Part shown: positions 26,201 through 37,222 of the stretch, piece after piece
Position numbering within the stretch: the stretch's first letter is position 1
Layout: every line of letters begins with the position of its first letter
NCBI GenBank assembly: GCA_013396655.1
Contig: WBMV01005958.1
Span: 1,210,210-1,274,209, forward strand
From: Campylorhamphus procurvoides
Lineage: Eukaryota; Chordata; Aves; Passeriformes; Dendrocolaptidae
DNA length: 64,000 nt
Reading direction: 5' to 3'
The notes under the pieces: model-generated
What the model was told of the DNA's origin: nothing
The model's input: the letters and a program-made list of their open reading frames with translations, nothing else
The model's database searches: none
Position numbers and translations under genes: made by a program

Positions 26201-29200
26201 CTCTGGTCTGGCCTTCATCACAGCATGATGAGGAAGATGCATTTTCTAGAAGTGCCCATCTTCCAACCAAAGATAAATACTGGAGATCTTCAAACTTGTT
26301 CCTTGTCCAAGTTCATTCAAACTCCTCCCCCATTCTCTTAGTGGGGTAATGACCAGCCTTGCAGGAGAGACTCGGCTGTCTTGGCCATGGGGAATAGGAT
26401 GGCAGCTTAGCTGGTGCACCCTGGTAGACCCAAAAAACTCCATCTATCAGCAGCAAACCACAAGACCCCTCTTTCTGAATATCCCCCTGGACCAAAAGGC
26501 CCTGACCATCACTCCTTCCATCTAAAGGAACCTGATGTCAGTGCCAGCATAAGGAAGACCTTGCCATTTCAAAAATCCAGGCACTGCCATGGCAGGGGCA
26601 AAGCCATCAGACTGCAGATAACCTGCAACCAGTCAGCTCCAACAGATTACTGGTTTAAGTCTATTTTTTGCCAGGAGGCACAGAAAGGCCAGATAAGTTT
26701 GACCACAAGAACATCCTGGTGTGAAAGCATCCAGGAAAGGCTGGCCTTACAAGGAGCTATGCTGTAGGTTTTCCTAGATGAGAGACAGAGCTGCAACAGA
26801 GACAGCTGAGAACAGCCACAGGTCACAGGCAGGAGATAAGGGGTGTATTTTAAGTGCTGAACTGAAAATACATGACCTTGCTATTGTGAGGAATCAAGGG
26901 CCTGATCCTTATCCCTTCAAAGTCAATGGAACAATCTCAGACCCTGCTGGATCATCAAAATGGAGAAAACAAAAAGGTTTAGCTGTATCCTTTCCTCTGC
27001 TCTGCCACTTAAAGTGCAGGGTGGCTGTGACAAGACACCCACTCTCAGAGGTTTTTAATCCTCCTATTTATTCTATGATTGCTTATATAATTATGTATAA
27101 TATATATAGTTGTCTAATCCTTAAAGGACATGTCAACTCTAAAACAGGCTGAGCAAGCGCACTGTCTTTCAGGGATCACTTTTTTTCCTACAAAGAGCAA
27201 TCTATTGCCTTAGAAAATCAAATGCTGAAATCTGCATATCTCTAAATTTGTTCAAAAGAATGTTTTCTGTTTTCTTATTATTTTCAAAATTCAGACTTGA
27301 AGCACTTCCAGTGGGCACTGAGGCATTTGTCCTGCATAAGTTGAGCTGCCGTATTTTAAAATTATTTGTTGTATATTTATAAGGCAAACTGTCACAGATC
27401 TTTCAGTTTATCAGCACAGAAGGGAATCCCCCAGCTCTGTGAAAACTTTTTTCTAAAGCAAATCTGAGCAATAGCACTGAAGCATGTTTTTCTTTCCTCT
27501 GTTGAGGTGAGATGGACACCCAATTCCTCTAAAGGTCCCAGAAAAATTACTCAGATTGACAAGAGGCTTTTCATCCCTCTCAGTACTCTGGATCATAAAA
27601 TACAAACCTCATATGCTTCTTGATTCTTATCAAGGCTGAGATTGTGATGCTGCCTGGCTCTGGTTAACAATTCCAGCTACTTACAGGGCAAATGAGATTT
27701 TGCTTTGCCATTTGAAACGACTCAGTAGAGACATCAGTTGTTTTCCAGTAATGTCGAGGAGAGACGATGCACTCCTCATTACATACACATGGAGAGCTCT
27801 CACACCACCCTTTTACATTTGCCAAAATAGTGTGGGTTTGACCTAATGTGCTACAATTAGACACTAATAACACTTCAGGGACTGACACTGTTAGTTATAA
27901 TCATTTAACATCTATTATAGCTGTATTCTTCCCTTTCATCCCAAAGGCATTCCTTAAGACAATCAAATGTACATAACTGTATAATTGGTTTACAAAATAA
28001 AAACTGAAAAGTGCATATTTCAAACACAATTTTACTCAGAGGAAGGAGGATGTCTTTATAATAATACAAGACAAATGGTTTTGTGCATGCTGGACCCCCC
28101 AAGCAAAGGCTGAGAAGCTGAAGACACTTCAGGAACTTCAGAAAACGAAATTAAACCAAAGATCAGCAGATGATTGCAAAGGTTTCAGGAAAGGGAGAGG
28201 GTTGTGACGTTGTGACTTGAAAAAACACTTTCTTTTATCCTTATCAAGCAATTTCATACATCCCTAGCTATTAGGCTAGATTCCACAGTGGAAATCAAAG
28301 CACAGTTTGTGTTCTGAAGCCCACAGTAATGGGCAACCGAAATGGGACCGCTCATTGTTTAGCTTTGTTGGTTTCTCTCTTGCTAAATCAAACACTTTAA
28401 CTCAAGTTTTAATGCTTTGTCTAACCCAATCCATGGTATTGATCAACATATCTTACTGGCATGAGGCACTCTGAAGCTCTTGGATATGACCGTAAGCAAG
28501 TTCCACACGCATTTTGCAGCTACCAAGGGATTTACAAAATTAATTTAAAAACAATCTCAAGAAAGACTCTGGATTTTGGGTGTGAACCATGGGAGTCATC
28601 TGGACATCCAGTGGCTTATATTCATATCAGAGTAGGGCTGTCTGCAGAGTCTGAATCAGTTTGTATTCTCACTTTTTACTGTACTCTGAGCAGGACTGGC
28701 ACAGGAAAGTGTTCTCATAATGGTTGCAAACTGAAATGCCACTGCCATTTCAGGAGGCTGTGTCTGCCTGAAGTCAGGGACAACCTTTCCAGTGAGACTA
28801 TCAGAAGGAAGAGGAATATCCTCTAAGTCCTCACCACATAAACAGTACATAAAATGCTAGTGAAGCTCAGGCAGGTCAGAGCAGCAAACACCTGGGAGTG
28901 CTGTCTGGTCAGACCTAAGGTAGTGAGATGAGAGTAAGTGCTGTGATCGTGGAATGCTGTAACTCTGCTTTGGGAATGAAGACAGTCAGAAGGAATTTTT
29001 TACCTGCACTCATTCAGAAAAGCAGCCTATATATCCTGGAAGGCACTTAATTCAAGAAGATTTGGATGCAAGCTTTGAAAAATTTTGCAGTGTTGGGCTA
29101 TACCCAATTTTGAAGGTATAAGACATATCAAATGATGTAAGAGAGGGCAGGAGCCAGAAGAGAGAATTTGTCTACAATGTCCAGAAGTGAGCTCTTTTAG

Positions 29201-29831
29201 TCCAGAGGCTAAATGGAGTATCAATTTGGGGATGCATGCAAGGAAATGTACCCCATGAACAGATATCGGATCAGGTTATGAATGCCTTGCACAGAGGGAA
29301 AGTCTTTAGACAACATAATCCCACCAATTACAACACAAGGCAAGGGATTTACCATACAACCCTTTAGAAGAAGCAGGTGTGTTTTATGTAGTTAGTTTTA
29401 ACCATCACTGCAATTATGCCATGCTAAATCACAGGAGTACAAGCTCAACAATTCATTGTAAACCTTCACCTAGATTTTGATTAACTAAGAAAGAGAATAT
29501 TCTCTAATCCTCCAGAGGACACATCCTTTGCTCTTCCGATTAAAGTAAGACAACTTTTGTAACGTGCTGTAAGTCATTCACATATGAAACATGTAGTTTA
29601 GAGAAGGTGAGTGCAAGGTAAAAAAGTTAAACATTCTTGCAGTGTGCATTTAAGATCTTTTCTACAGCAGAAGCAGTAAGTGAAAACATTAGGTTAGTTC
29701 TGATTCCTGATCAAAGGATTATGGAATTTAAACTATGTTACATCAAATCTTCTGTAGAGAGAGAAAGGGGATAAAGGCACAAATAATCACTTCTGATTGC
29801 ACAGGCTTCTCCTCCCTTTTAGCTTGATTTC
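23265..29831. other. Unassigned non-coding sequence
   Basis: No supported gene. A 12-bp direct repeat, GGTATGCTCATT, occurs at 24033-24044 and 24049-24060. A frame on + at 24618-24863 is rich in Lys, Arg, Ala and Glu, and one at 26414-26767 has 117 codons. Neither has a recognisable domain, so both are best regarded as chance. Confidence 0.55.
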
Positions 29832-29882
29832 TTACATCCATGAATTTTAAGAGATTACATCCATGAAGTTTAAGAGATTACA
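29832..29882. repeat. Tandem duplication, 23-bp unit
   Basis: Two 23-bp units (29832-29854 and 29855-29877) beginning TTACATCCATGAA differ at a single base. A partial third unit, TTACAT, follows. The near identity points to a recent slippage or duplication event. Confidence 0.9.
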
Positions 29883-31526
29883 TTGTTCATGTGTCTTTCA
29901 ATCCTCCACTAATAAATTTTAACACACTAATCAATCTCACTGAGCAGCTGATGTTTCCCGGATTTTATATCTCTATAGTTTTTTGTGAATACTGGCATCT
30001 GGCTAGAGGAAAGCAGTCCAGAAAGTGTTCTTGCTGTCTGCTGGAGCTGTGCTTGGCAGCAGCTGGCAACCTGTCAGCACAAGTGTGCTGGCTGGCTAAC
30101 GAGCATGGATGTCATTCATCACTACCTACAGGCATCATCGGTGGCAGAACAGAAACTGCCTCTAAAGGAAGCAGGACAGGAACCAGATTTATGTAGGAAA
30201 CGAGTTTTAATTTGTTCTTCTGCTTATTGAACACCTTGTTTTATAGGACATTGAAATCCTTGTGGTGTGTCCTGTCCCTTGAGGCAGCACGAGTCAGAAA
30301 AAGAGAAACACACAAAATGATAGGAGACAGGGAGTGCAAATGTGAATTTCTGATCCCCAGAGTGGGTAATGACCCTTTGATAAGGAAATGAAGAAAGAAT
30401 TAGCCTCTATTTGTTCCCCAAAGCACTGGTTTTCCTTGAAAGAATAACAGTATATCATTTAAATGAGGACGGTGCAGAGGTCAGATTTTATTTGCTTGGG
30501 TGGTTTGGGGTTTTTTTCGAGTGATATGTTCAGGATGTGACTTTTTAATAGCTTATTTTTGTAATAATAGCCCTGATGACTAGACATTTGACAGGAACGT
30601 TGGTGCTTGCCTGGAACAGACAGATTGGAGGAGTCTCATTACACCGTAACTGCCCCAACAGGGCAGACATTTCACAGTTCATTTGCACTCCGGTAGTCTC
30701 AGCGGCAAAACTGAAAAAAAATATACAGTAGTAAGTAATTAACCTGTAAATGTGCCAGCCAAGGGTCAAAAGAGGGGATAGAGCAAATTCAAAGGAGGGA
30801 TTCAAGAACATGTGAAATAACTGGCAGTGATATTATTTTCTCTGTTCAAACAGGTACCCTACTCAAAATATTTTCGACTCAGTGAAACTCTTGCTTTCTA
30901 ACAAATGGTGTGAGTGGTCAGAAAACCTGCTTGTGTTTAGTTATGATCTGCTCCACCATATTCTATGATTCAGAAGTATATTATGCACCTTATGTTCCTG
31001 CTTTCTTTAAAGCATCCTCAGTCAGAGAGTTCCTCCCATGTGATCCCGTGCTATATCTCAGAAAGAAAAGGGACAAAGTTACACCTCAACTCGTGAATCA
31101 GCCATGCCTTGACGCTGAAACCAAGCTGGCTGAAATATCTGCATTCATGCCTTAACAGTCTGGCTGCATCCCAATTGGACTCTTTAGCAGTACATGTTAC
31201 TGCATTGTAACAGCGCAACCAGGAGTGCATAGTTCTCTACAGGACAGGAATTTTTCTAGTGAGGATAGCTTTATAAAGTTCAGGGGACCATCAGAGCAAG
31301 CAAACTCATGCCACCACCACTTGCTCAGCCTACAGAGCATCAAACAAAAAAATGTCTGTTTGGATTTTTTCTAGAAACTTTTCACATCTTCTCTGTGGAA
31401 ATCCAAAACCTGCAGGTCCAGTGGGGAAGGGATGCACACATTACCTGTTTCTTTTCATGGATGGACCAGAAGATATTATATGTTTGAGTAATTGAAGATA
31501 ACTTCCCTTGTTTCATTTGCCTGAGT
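29883..31526. other. Unassigned non-coding sequence
   Basis: No supported feature. A + frame at 30910-31155 (81 codons) has a fairly even amino-acid composition but starts and ends without splice or start-site support, and I do not recognise a family. Confidence 0.5.
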
Positions 31527-31564
31527 TCTGTTTTGTTTTGTTGTTTGTTTGGTTTGGTTTTTGT
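31527..31564. repeat. (TTTTG)n/(TTTGG)n simple repeat
   Basis: Degenerate TTTTG and TTTGG units. The minus strand reads as an A-rich tail with C interruptions, but no retroposon body could be recognised next to it, so I call it a simple repeat only. Confidence 0.7.
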
Positions 31565-34500
31565 CCCCCATGTGTGCCAGAACATTTATTTTTCACAGGT
31601 AACATCACTTTGTTCTTTCTTAGGAAGAAAGGTGCAACTACTACCACACAAAGAAGCTTTTGACTTTTGCCCATGCATGTCCATCAAGCAAATCAAATAA
31701 TGGTTTAATAATCCACAATGCCCCACAATCCTTGCTGAGGAACAAACTCTACTGCTTTAACAGCCAGGCAGGTCTGATGCCCAGAATCATTACAAGGTCA
31801 ACTCAAAAACCAGCCACAGATCAAGGAGCAGAACTGAATTCCTGAGGGGCTGAGCAAAGGCTCCAGTTAGAAGCATTATCCCATAGAATCCTGGCTGTGA
31901 GCCATGAAAAATATCAGATGCTGCTAAAAGCCAGAGCAGTCTCTGACAGGGACTGCACAGCAAGGATGCCCAAAGCTTAGGAGAAGGGGGAGCAGCAGTG
32001 CAACCAAGCAACCTAGCTACAGCAGAGTTACCTAGGCATCTCACTAACCCTTCAGGTGCTCAACTGCTTTGAACCTTTGAAATGGAAATGCAAATGCCAG
32101 CCATCTGTGAGCAACTCCTTCACCGAGGCAGAGCAGAGAGGTTCATTAAATCAGAAAGGGCTTAAAAAGATAAACCCACCAACAGCCTAATACTGTGCTG
32201 GATCAAAATACACAGCGATCTCAAAACACACAGGAAAGATTAATGAGGGACACACAAAGGAGGGATGAGGCAGGGAACCAGAAAGAGGCAGAGGAGATGG
32301 ACGCCAGAGCCACATTTTGAGTGGAGCTCTTGGTGGAGCGCAGATGGCTCAGCAATGCACCCCAGCGATCCATAGGACCAACCTGAAGAGCCACAGACAG
32401 TCTCGGGCTTGGCCACCTGAAAAACAGACCAGTCAACTGCAGTAGGTACCTACCAGCCATAGACAGACAAGGAGATCCTGGTTCATGGGGATGATGCAGG
32501 AGCAACCCAAGTGTTAATGCACACACCTGCTCCATGTAGATGTGGGGCGGCAACAGGGACAGCTAAAGACAGTAAGTTCTTGCTCCAGATGTTAAGAAGG
32601 CAGCTGCCCATGCTCGTACACCTTATCAGGCCTAAGTGGTGCTCTGCTCCAGCCAGGGCACAGGGAAGGGAACTCCAAAGTCCTCCATCCCAGCTCCTTC
32701 TTGGAGCAGGAATTTCCCCAAACACTAGGTGAGGGAGGCCATGGCTTTGTCTTCAGCATCCTGGCACCTGCCAAGGTTGGAGCATTTTAGGTCTCTATAC
32801 ACCTCTTCCACCAAAGCAGGGGAGAATGAGATTGCCCTGGGGTCTTTTGAAAGCTATAACCTCAGTGTTCTGAAATTTGCTCTACTGCATATTTTGGAGG
32901 AGATGGCAGGTTTCTTTGTAAGTTATGATGCATATTTGAAGTTGGGAATATAGTTGCGTACATATAGTAATGGATTTACACCTCTGCACTTGAAAAACTT
33001 CCCAGGCCTGCTCAGCACTGTGACTGAGCTGGCACCCTTATGCAATATTCAAGTTTGCAAACTGCAAGGGGAAACTGGACCTGAAACCAAACCAAGTTAG
33101 ACTTGGCAACATTTTGGTTAAGTGTAATAATGGTCTGGAAAGAGAGTTGAGACACCAGCCTTCACACAGGGCAGTGTGGAAAGCAGTCTCACCCTATTTA
33201 CAGTTCATACAGTAAACAGCCACCTGCACTGTGACTTCCTTTTGGTTGCTGAAGTCTGAACCCACTCAATACCACAGGGTTTTAGATTCAACCCTTGTAA
33301 TGGATTAGCACAGATACAGGGCCCTATAGCACAAAAAAGCCATCTATGTAAAGCATATTAATAATAAAAAACCTAAAATAATAATATTTATAGGAATAAA
33401 ACTTGCCAATGGAACCAAGGTGCAAACAAATTATTCTGGCCCAAGACATCATTAAGAAGAAGAGCTGACAAGAAGGAAGAGTGGAAGCTTATAGAGGGTG
33501 AAAAACACCATGGTGAAGGTCAGTCCTACCACATTCAACAGTGATGTATTCAAGTTTCCTCCCAGCTCTTGCAGACTTTCCAAAGGTCAAAAACTACCTG
33601 ATTATGACAGAAAATGTACAGAGAGAGATGGAAAAACACTGACTGCAAATAATAATAAAGATAATGCAATGGCACATAATAAACCTAATAAATAAAAGCA
33701 ATCAAAAAATGCTTCAAATTTTATATTAAAGAAAATTTATCTTTGCACTGAAGCACAGGCTTTAAGCTGGCTTAAGCAGACAGTGCCCTAGTTTTGATTC
33801 ACATCAGCTCTGGGTTTAGGCACCCAACCCAGTTAGAGCGTTGTTAGCATGTCAGCAAAAGCTGCCTTGTACCAAAAAGGTGCACGTGGCAATCAATCCC
33901 TCAGCAGGGTCATTCGAACCCATAATTTAGTTCCAAAAAGCCAAGTCCCAAGCACCCAACGTGACTGTCAGAGTGATATTCTAACCTTTGCCCTTCCTTT
34001 CCACCTGAGGAGCGGGGAAAGTGAAACAAGTTATGAGGTGACATTTCACTTTGTTATTTTCCATGTCCTACACCTAACACAGTAAGACTCAAATGTATGC
34101 TTAAGATCTCCAGGCACAACTGCAATGTAAATAATGAATTAGCATAACAATGCAGATTACAGATACTGATTTAGGCTGTAGTCAGCTAATATGGGAAATG
34201 TGAGTTTTTCATAAGATCGTAATAATCCTGCCTGTTCATAACATCCTTTCCTCCTTTTTTTATTCTGAAAAGGTATAAACATCTATTTTCAATCATCTTC
34301 ACTTTTTTTTTTACTACCTCTAGTCATGACTCATGAGATTGGGAAACAAATTACTCCTCCTCCAAGTATAAACAGTGATGGTTCAAAATGTCTTCAGTTT
34401 CTGTCTTCTGAACTGTCTGATTCTCAGTCAACTGGAGGATATAAGAACATATTTACTCTGAAGAATAACAGTTGCTTTCATTTTAAGTTAAATTTAAACT

Positions 34501-34645
34501 CAGCATCGATCTCCCAGAGAGAAATGAGATAATACAGGATCTCTTTCAGTCTTTTAAAGATGCTGAACTAAACCCTGAATATAACAACTCAGAGCTGAGA
34601 CTTGGCTATAGTGTACCAGTTGAACTAAATCCATTTCACTACAGT
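31565..34645. other. Unassigned non-coding sequence
   Basis: No supported feature. The 32221-32774 portion has somewhat more CpG and overlapping frames on both strands (110 codons on the minus strand), but I recognise no family or splice structure in it. Confidence 0.5.
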
Positions 34646-34815
34646 TAAGGAAACTTTCCTGTCTGACCATTCAGGACCACTCTGGCACTCACATTTCCAC
34701 CACCCCAGACTGTCACCACTGGGACTGAAGCCCCTTCACAGCAGCTCCAGTGAACCCACAGGTGCCCTGTTTGACTCCCACCACACACCACACTCACAGT
34801 CAGATGAGTATCCCT
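34646..34815 (-). mobile_element. ERVL-type leader fragment, - orientation
   Basis: This segment aligns colinearly with the leader of the ERV at 50333-50509. Both start TTAAGGAAACTT..CCTG, share a CTGACCATTCA-like stretch, and then share CTGGGAC followed by CTTCACAGCAG at nearly the same spacing (about 70 bp in). They end in a related CACTCACA..CAGTCAGA motif. No LTR, primer binding site or coding region can be recognised next to it, so it is a detached internal fragment, older or more eroded than the copy at 50 kb. It abuts the rearranged CR1 that starts about 150 bp later. Confidence 0.6.
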
Positions 34816-34889
34816 CACCAGCTCAGCCCCAGATTTCCCATAGCACAGTCCCACACATCTGGTTCCTCTAAGGAATTTAATTGTGGAGG

Positions 34890-34908
34890 ATTAATTAATT
34901 AATTAATA
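34890..34908. repeat. (TTAA)n microsatellite
   Basis: Four and a half TTAA/ATTA units in a row, lying between the ERV leader fragment and the rearranged CR1. TTAA is also the target of piggyBac-type elements, but no such element is visible. Confidence 0.85.
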
Positions 34909-34962
34909 TCTTTTACCTGATTGAAGCAACATTTGCTCACATAACGTCCCTCCACTATCTCC

Positions 34963-35563
34963 TTTCTACCTGTTTTGTTGCTCGTGTGCCCTAACAGCCA
35001 GTCAGTCAATGCAGAAAGCACTGTGAGGGCCTGGACAAAAAGACTTTTCCTACAGGCCCGTGGCAGCAGCAGCAATATGTATTTCCCAGACAGCAGCTTG
35101 GTGATCCCCCAGCAAAAAAGTGGTATCCTCTGTTCTCCTGAGCTTCCAGCACCTGGCAGAAATGATGTAGCCCCAGAGAGAACCCCTGTTCAAGTGTGTA
35201 TCCACCCAAGGTTCTGGCTTTGGGACATGGGAAGGGATATTCCCAGAGGCAGAGACAAAGAAAGACTGTGGGAGGTATAACCAGACTGATAAAATTCTCC
35301 GCTTAGTGGCCAGACTGCAGGAGAAGGTGGGCAGTCTAAGAAATACTCAAGAGTCTGAGAGGAAGAGTGATCAACGGAGCCATAATCTGCCATCTATGAT
35401 GTATAGGGTTTACCTCAATCCCCACAGTAATGGGGGGAGACTTTGGAAGAAACAGGTGAGCCCAGGAGATCAATACCTTACCCCGGGACTGGTGAGTCTG
35501 CCAAACCTTTGGGCTTTTAAACCATGGAAGAGCCTCGAAGACAAAAGCTGTGCTGGGGTCTGA
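34963..35563 (+). pseudogene. CR1 ORF1 remnant (nucleic-acid-binding protein)
   Basis: CR1 ORF1 encodes a nucleic-acid-binding chaperone that coats the element's RNA. The first block (34963-35277) reads FLPVLLLVCPNSQSV, then a RLFLQARGSSS stretch and PVQVCIHPR, and ends at a stop at 35278-35280. After a +1 frame change the second block (from 35288) reads DKILRLVARLQEKVGSLRN, then QESERKSDQ. This is the coiled-coil-like heptad region typical of CR1 ORF1. It continues to a stop near 35563, past a basic stretch. No intact start codon was found. The frame break and the stop make it a pseudogene. Identification is by motif memory; a BLASTX against bird CR1 ORF1 would settle it. Confidence 0.75.
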
Positions 35564-35644
35564 TGGGGAAAACACATTTTGGGTGTAAGCTCATGGCCTG
35601 ATCAAGAGAGCTTGAAACCAGAATCTGTGAGGGAAGGGAATACC

Positions 35645-36134
35645 AAAGGAGATAATTTCTTGTCATCAGCACTCAGTGAGCCAACTAGGAAATATGCCCA
35701 CTGGATTTGCTATTTGTGAAAAGAGGAGGACTCATGGGGGATATGTTGGTAGGTGGCTATCTTGGCCACAATGATAATTAAATGGTTGAGTTGAAAATTT
35801 TCACTGTAATGAGAAAAAAGGCCATCAGAGTTACTACCCTGGACTTCAGGAGATCAAACTGTAAGACAGCCAGGGCACTATTTAGCAGAGTACCTTGGGA
35901 ATCTGCTTTTGAGATCTTAGGAGTCCACAGCTGATAGTCAGTTTTTAAGAACCACATTTTTAGAAGTACAGGAGCAGGCAATTTCTTTGTGTTGTAACTC
36001 AAGCAAGAGGAGCAGAAGTCCAGCTTGGCTGAATAAGGAACTCTTCATGGAGTTCAAGATGAAAAAGGAATTGTACCACCTCTGGAAGAAAGGCTTTGCA
36101 GGAAGATTACAGATCTGTGGTTTGTATATGCAGG
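35645..36134 (+). pseudogene. CR1 ORF2 remnant: endonuclease C-terminus and linker
   Basis: CR1 ORF2 encodes an endonuclease and reverse transcriptase for target-primed reverse transcription. Here the reading frame starts abruptly at GDNFLSSALSEPTR (from 35648), the conserved DNFL..PTR stretch near the end of the endonuclease. After a frameshift it continues at 35701 as LDLLFVKRGGLMGD, then GGYLGHND, the segment holding the endonuclease's conserved C-terminal S/N-D-H-like motif (here HND-N). Stops follow at 35779-35781 and 35932-35937, with linker motifs TLDFRRSN, SRVPWESAFE and SVFKNH between and after them. The sequence leaves CR1 coding at about 36134, before any reverse transcriptase motif. 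It is clearly dead. Confidence 0.8.
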
Positions 36135-36206
36135 AAGAATTGGTCAGGCAGTTGAACTAGGTGATTGTTGTATGCCCTTCCAACTGAAATATCCTATTCT
36201 CTTGTA

Positions 36207-37191
36207 GAAAAATACCCACAGAGACTGAGGATGTCAAATCTTCTGTCCAGGTCGGGCATAGTCTGGCTGTTACCTGTCTGTGCCTCATCCTGCATAAAGA
36301 GCAGGCATCTTTCTTCACATCAGCAGATGAAGGGAGTTTGGAGACAATGACTCTAGCAGCTGATGCAAGGAATAAATTCCTGAAGCCACATCCCAAGTTT
36401 GCTGACATTTCAATTATTCACAACTTTGTGAGACAAATCCTGTGACTTAACAATGTGTAAATAAAGACATTAATACTTGCTCCTGGATGACTTCTATGAA
36501 TATGAATGCCTGGTCTGACAACACATTAGTCGCATATTATCCTATGGACTACGATAAGTGTCCATGTTTTAACAAGACCTCCTGACTTCTAGTCCTAGCT
36601 GTTTACCTGTGCCACGCCTCACTGTTTATTGCCTTTCCCACCCTCCAGGCAGTGATCAGGGATAATGTCACACAGCTCAGGTAACCAGCAGGCACGATGC
36701 AAGCGCCTGGCTGAACACCCACACTCACAAAATGATTTGTCCAGATCATTTAGCAAATAAATTAATTCAGCAAACAAACAAGGCAGGTTCACTGTTGCAG
36801 AAGGAACAGGTCAGCCCTGGAAGGGACTAATTTGCAAGTAACATTACTTCTGAAGCCCACCATTCCAAAACCTACAGAAGAACTGACAATCTGCCTCAGG
36901 TTCAAGGTAGGCTGAACATTTTATTCCTACTATTGTCTCAACATATCCTGTGTTTCCGAAGTTTTGTATACAGATTGGGAAAAGCTGAAGAATATGACTG
37001 GGAACTGTCATGTTTTGGTTCGGTCGGTTTTCACAAGAGTTTTCTGTGCTAATACTATTAAGAGCAGATATTGAGGCCACGCAGAGGTCCTATATTATCA
37101 GCATTCATTTCAGAGCAGGAGCAGGAAATTCAACCTTACACTGACTGGGTGACCCAAACACACTTTTTCCTAGCAGGAAACAACCTCAATC
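36207..37191. other. Unassigned non-coding sequence
   Basis: Nothing recognisable after the CR1 tail. The frames on both strands (up to 83 codons) overlap and show no motif. Confidence 0.55.
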
Positions 37192-37222
37192 AATCACCAC
37201 AATCACCACAATCACCACAATC
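37192..37222. repeat. 9-bp tandem repeat AATCACCAC
   Basis: Three exact 9-bp units (37192-37200, 37201-37209, 37210-37218) are followed by a partial fourth. The unit is three codons long, so the overlapping + frame shows a repeated SPQ tripeptide. This is a by-product of the repeat, not evidence of a protein. Confidence 0.9.

Larger units (their letters stand above)
34963..36206 (+). mobile_element. Rearranged CR1 LINE copy with two internal deletions
   Basis: Three CR1 parts lie in the right order and orientation. First is an ORF1 remnant (34963-35563). Next is the last part of the ORF2 endonuclease plus the following linker (about 35645-36134). Last is the 3' terminus (36135-36206), with GCAGTTGAACTAGGTGATTG, CCCTTCCAACTGAAATA and an ATTCT tail. 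An intact CR1 is about 4.5 kb. Here the N-terminal and central endonuclease and the entire reverse transcriptase are missing, leaving about 1.25 kb. Frameshifts and stops are present in both ORFs. The parts were recognised by translated motifs from memory of CR1 proteins. Left of 34963 the CR1 boundary is not clear. Confidence 0.8.

Noticed and set aside
28461..28850. 121-codon + frame and overlapping 64-codon minus frame
   Set aside because: Both look slightly protein-like but compete for the same bases, and I recognise no family or splice structure.
30910..31155. 81-codon + frame with even composition; ATTCTATGATTC at 30960 resembles a CR1 tail
   Set aside because: No CR1 landmarks precede the tail-like word, and the frame has no supporting motif.
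31527..31564. A-rich tail (minus strand) of a possible retroposed gene
   Set aside because: No gene-like body could be found on the expected side and the units are a simple TTTTG/TTTGG repeat.
36800..36815. CTGGAAGGGACTAATTTG resembling the CR1 GGAAGGGAC word
   Set aside because: No other CR1 landmark lies on either side, so a chance match.
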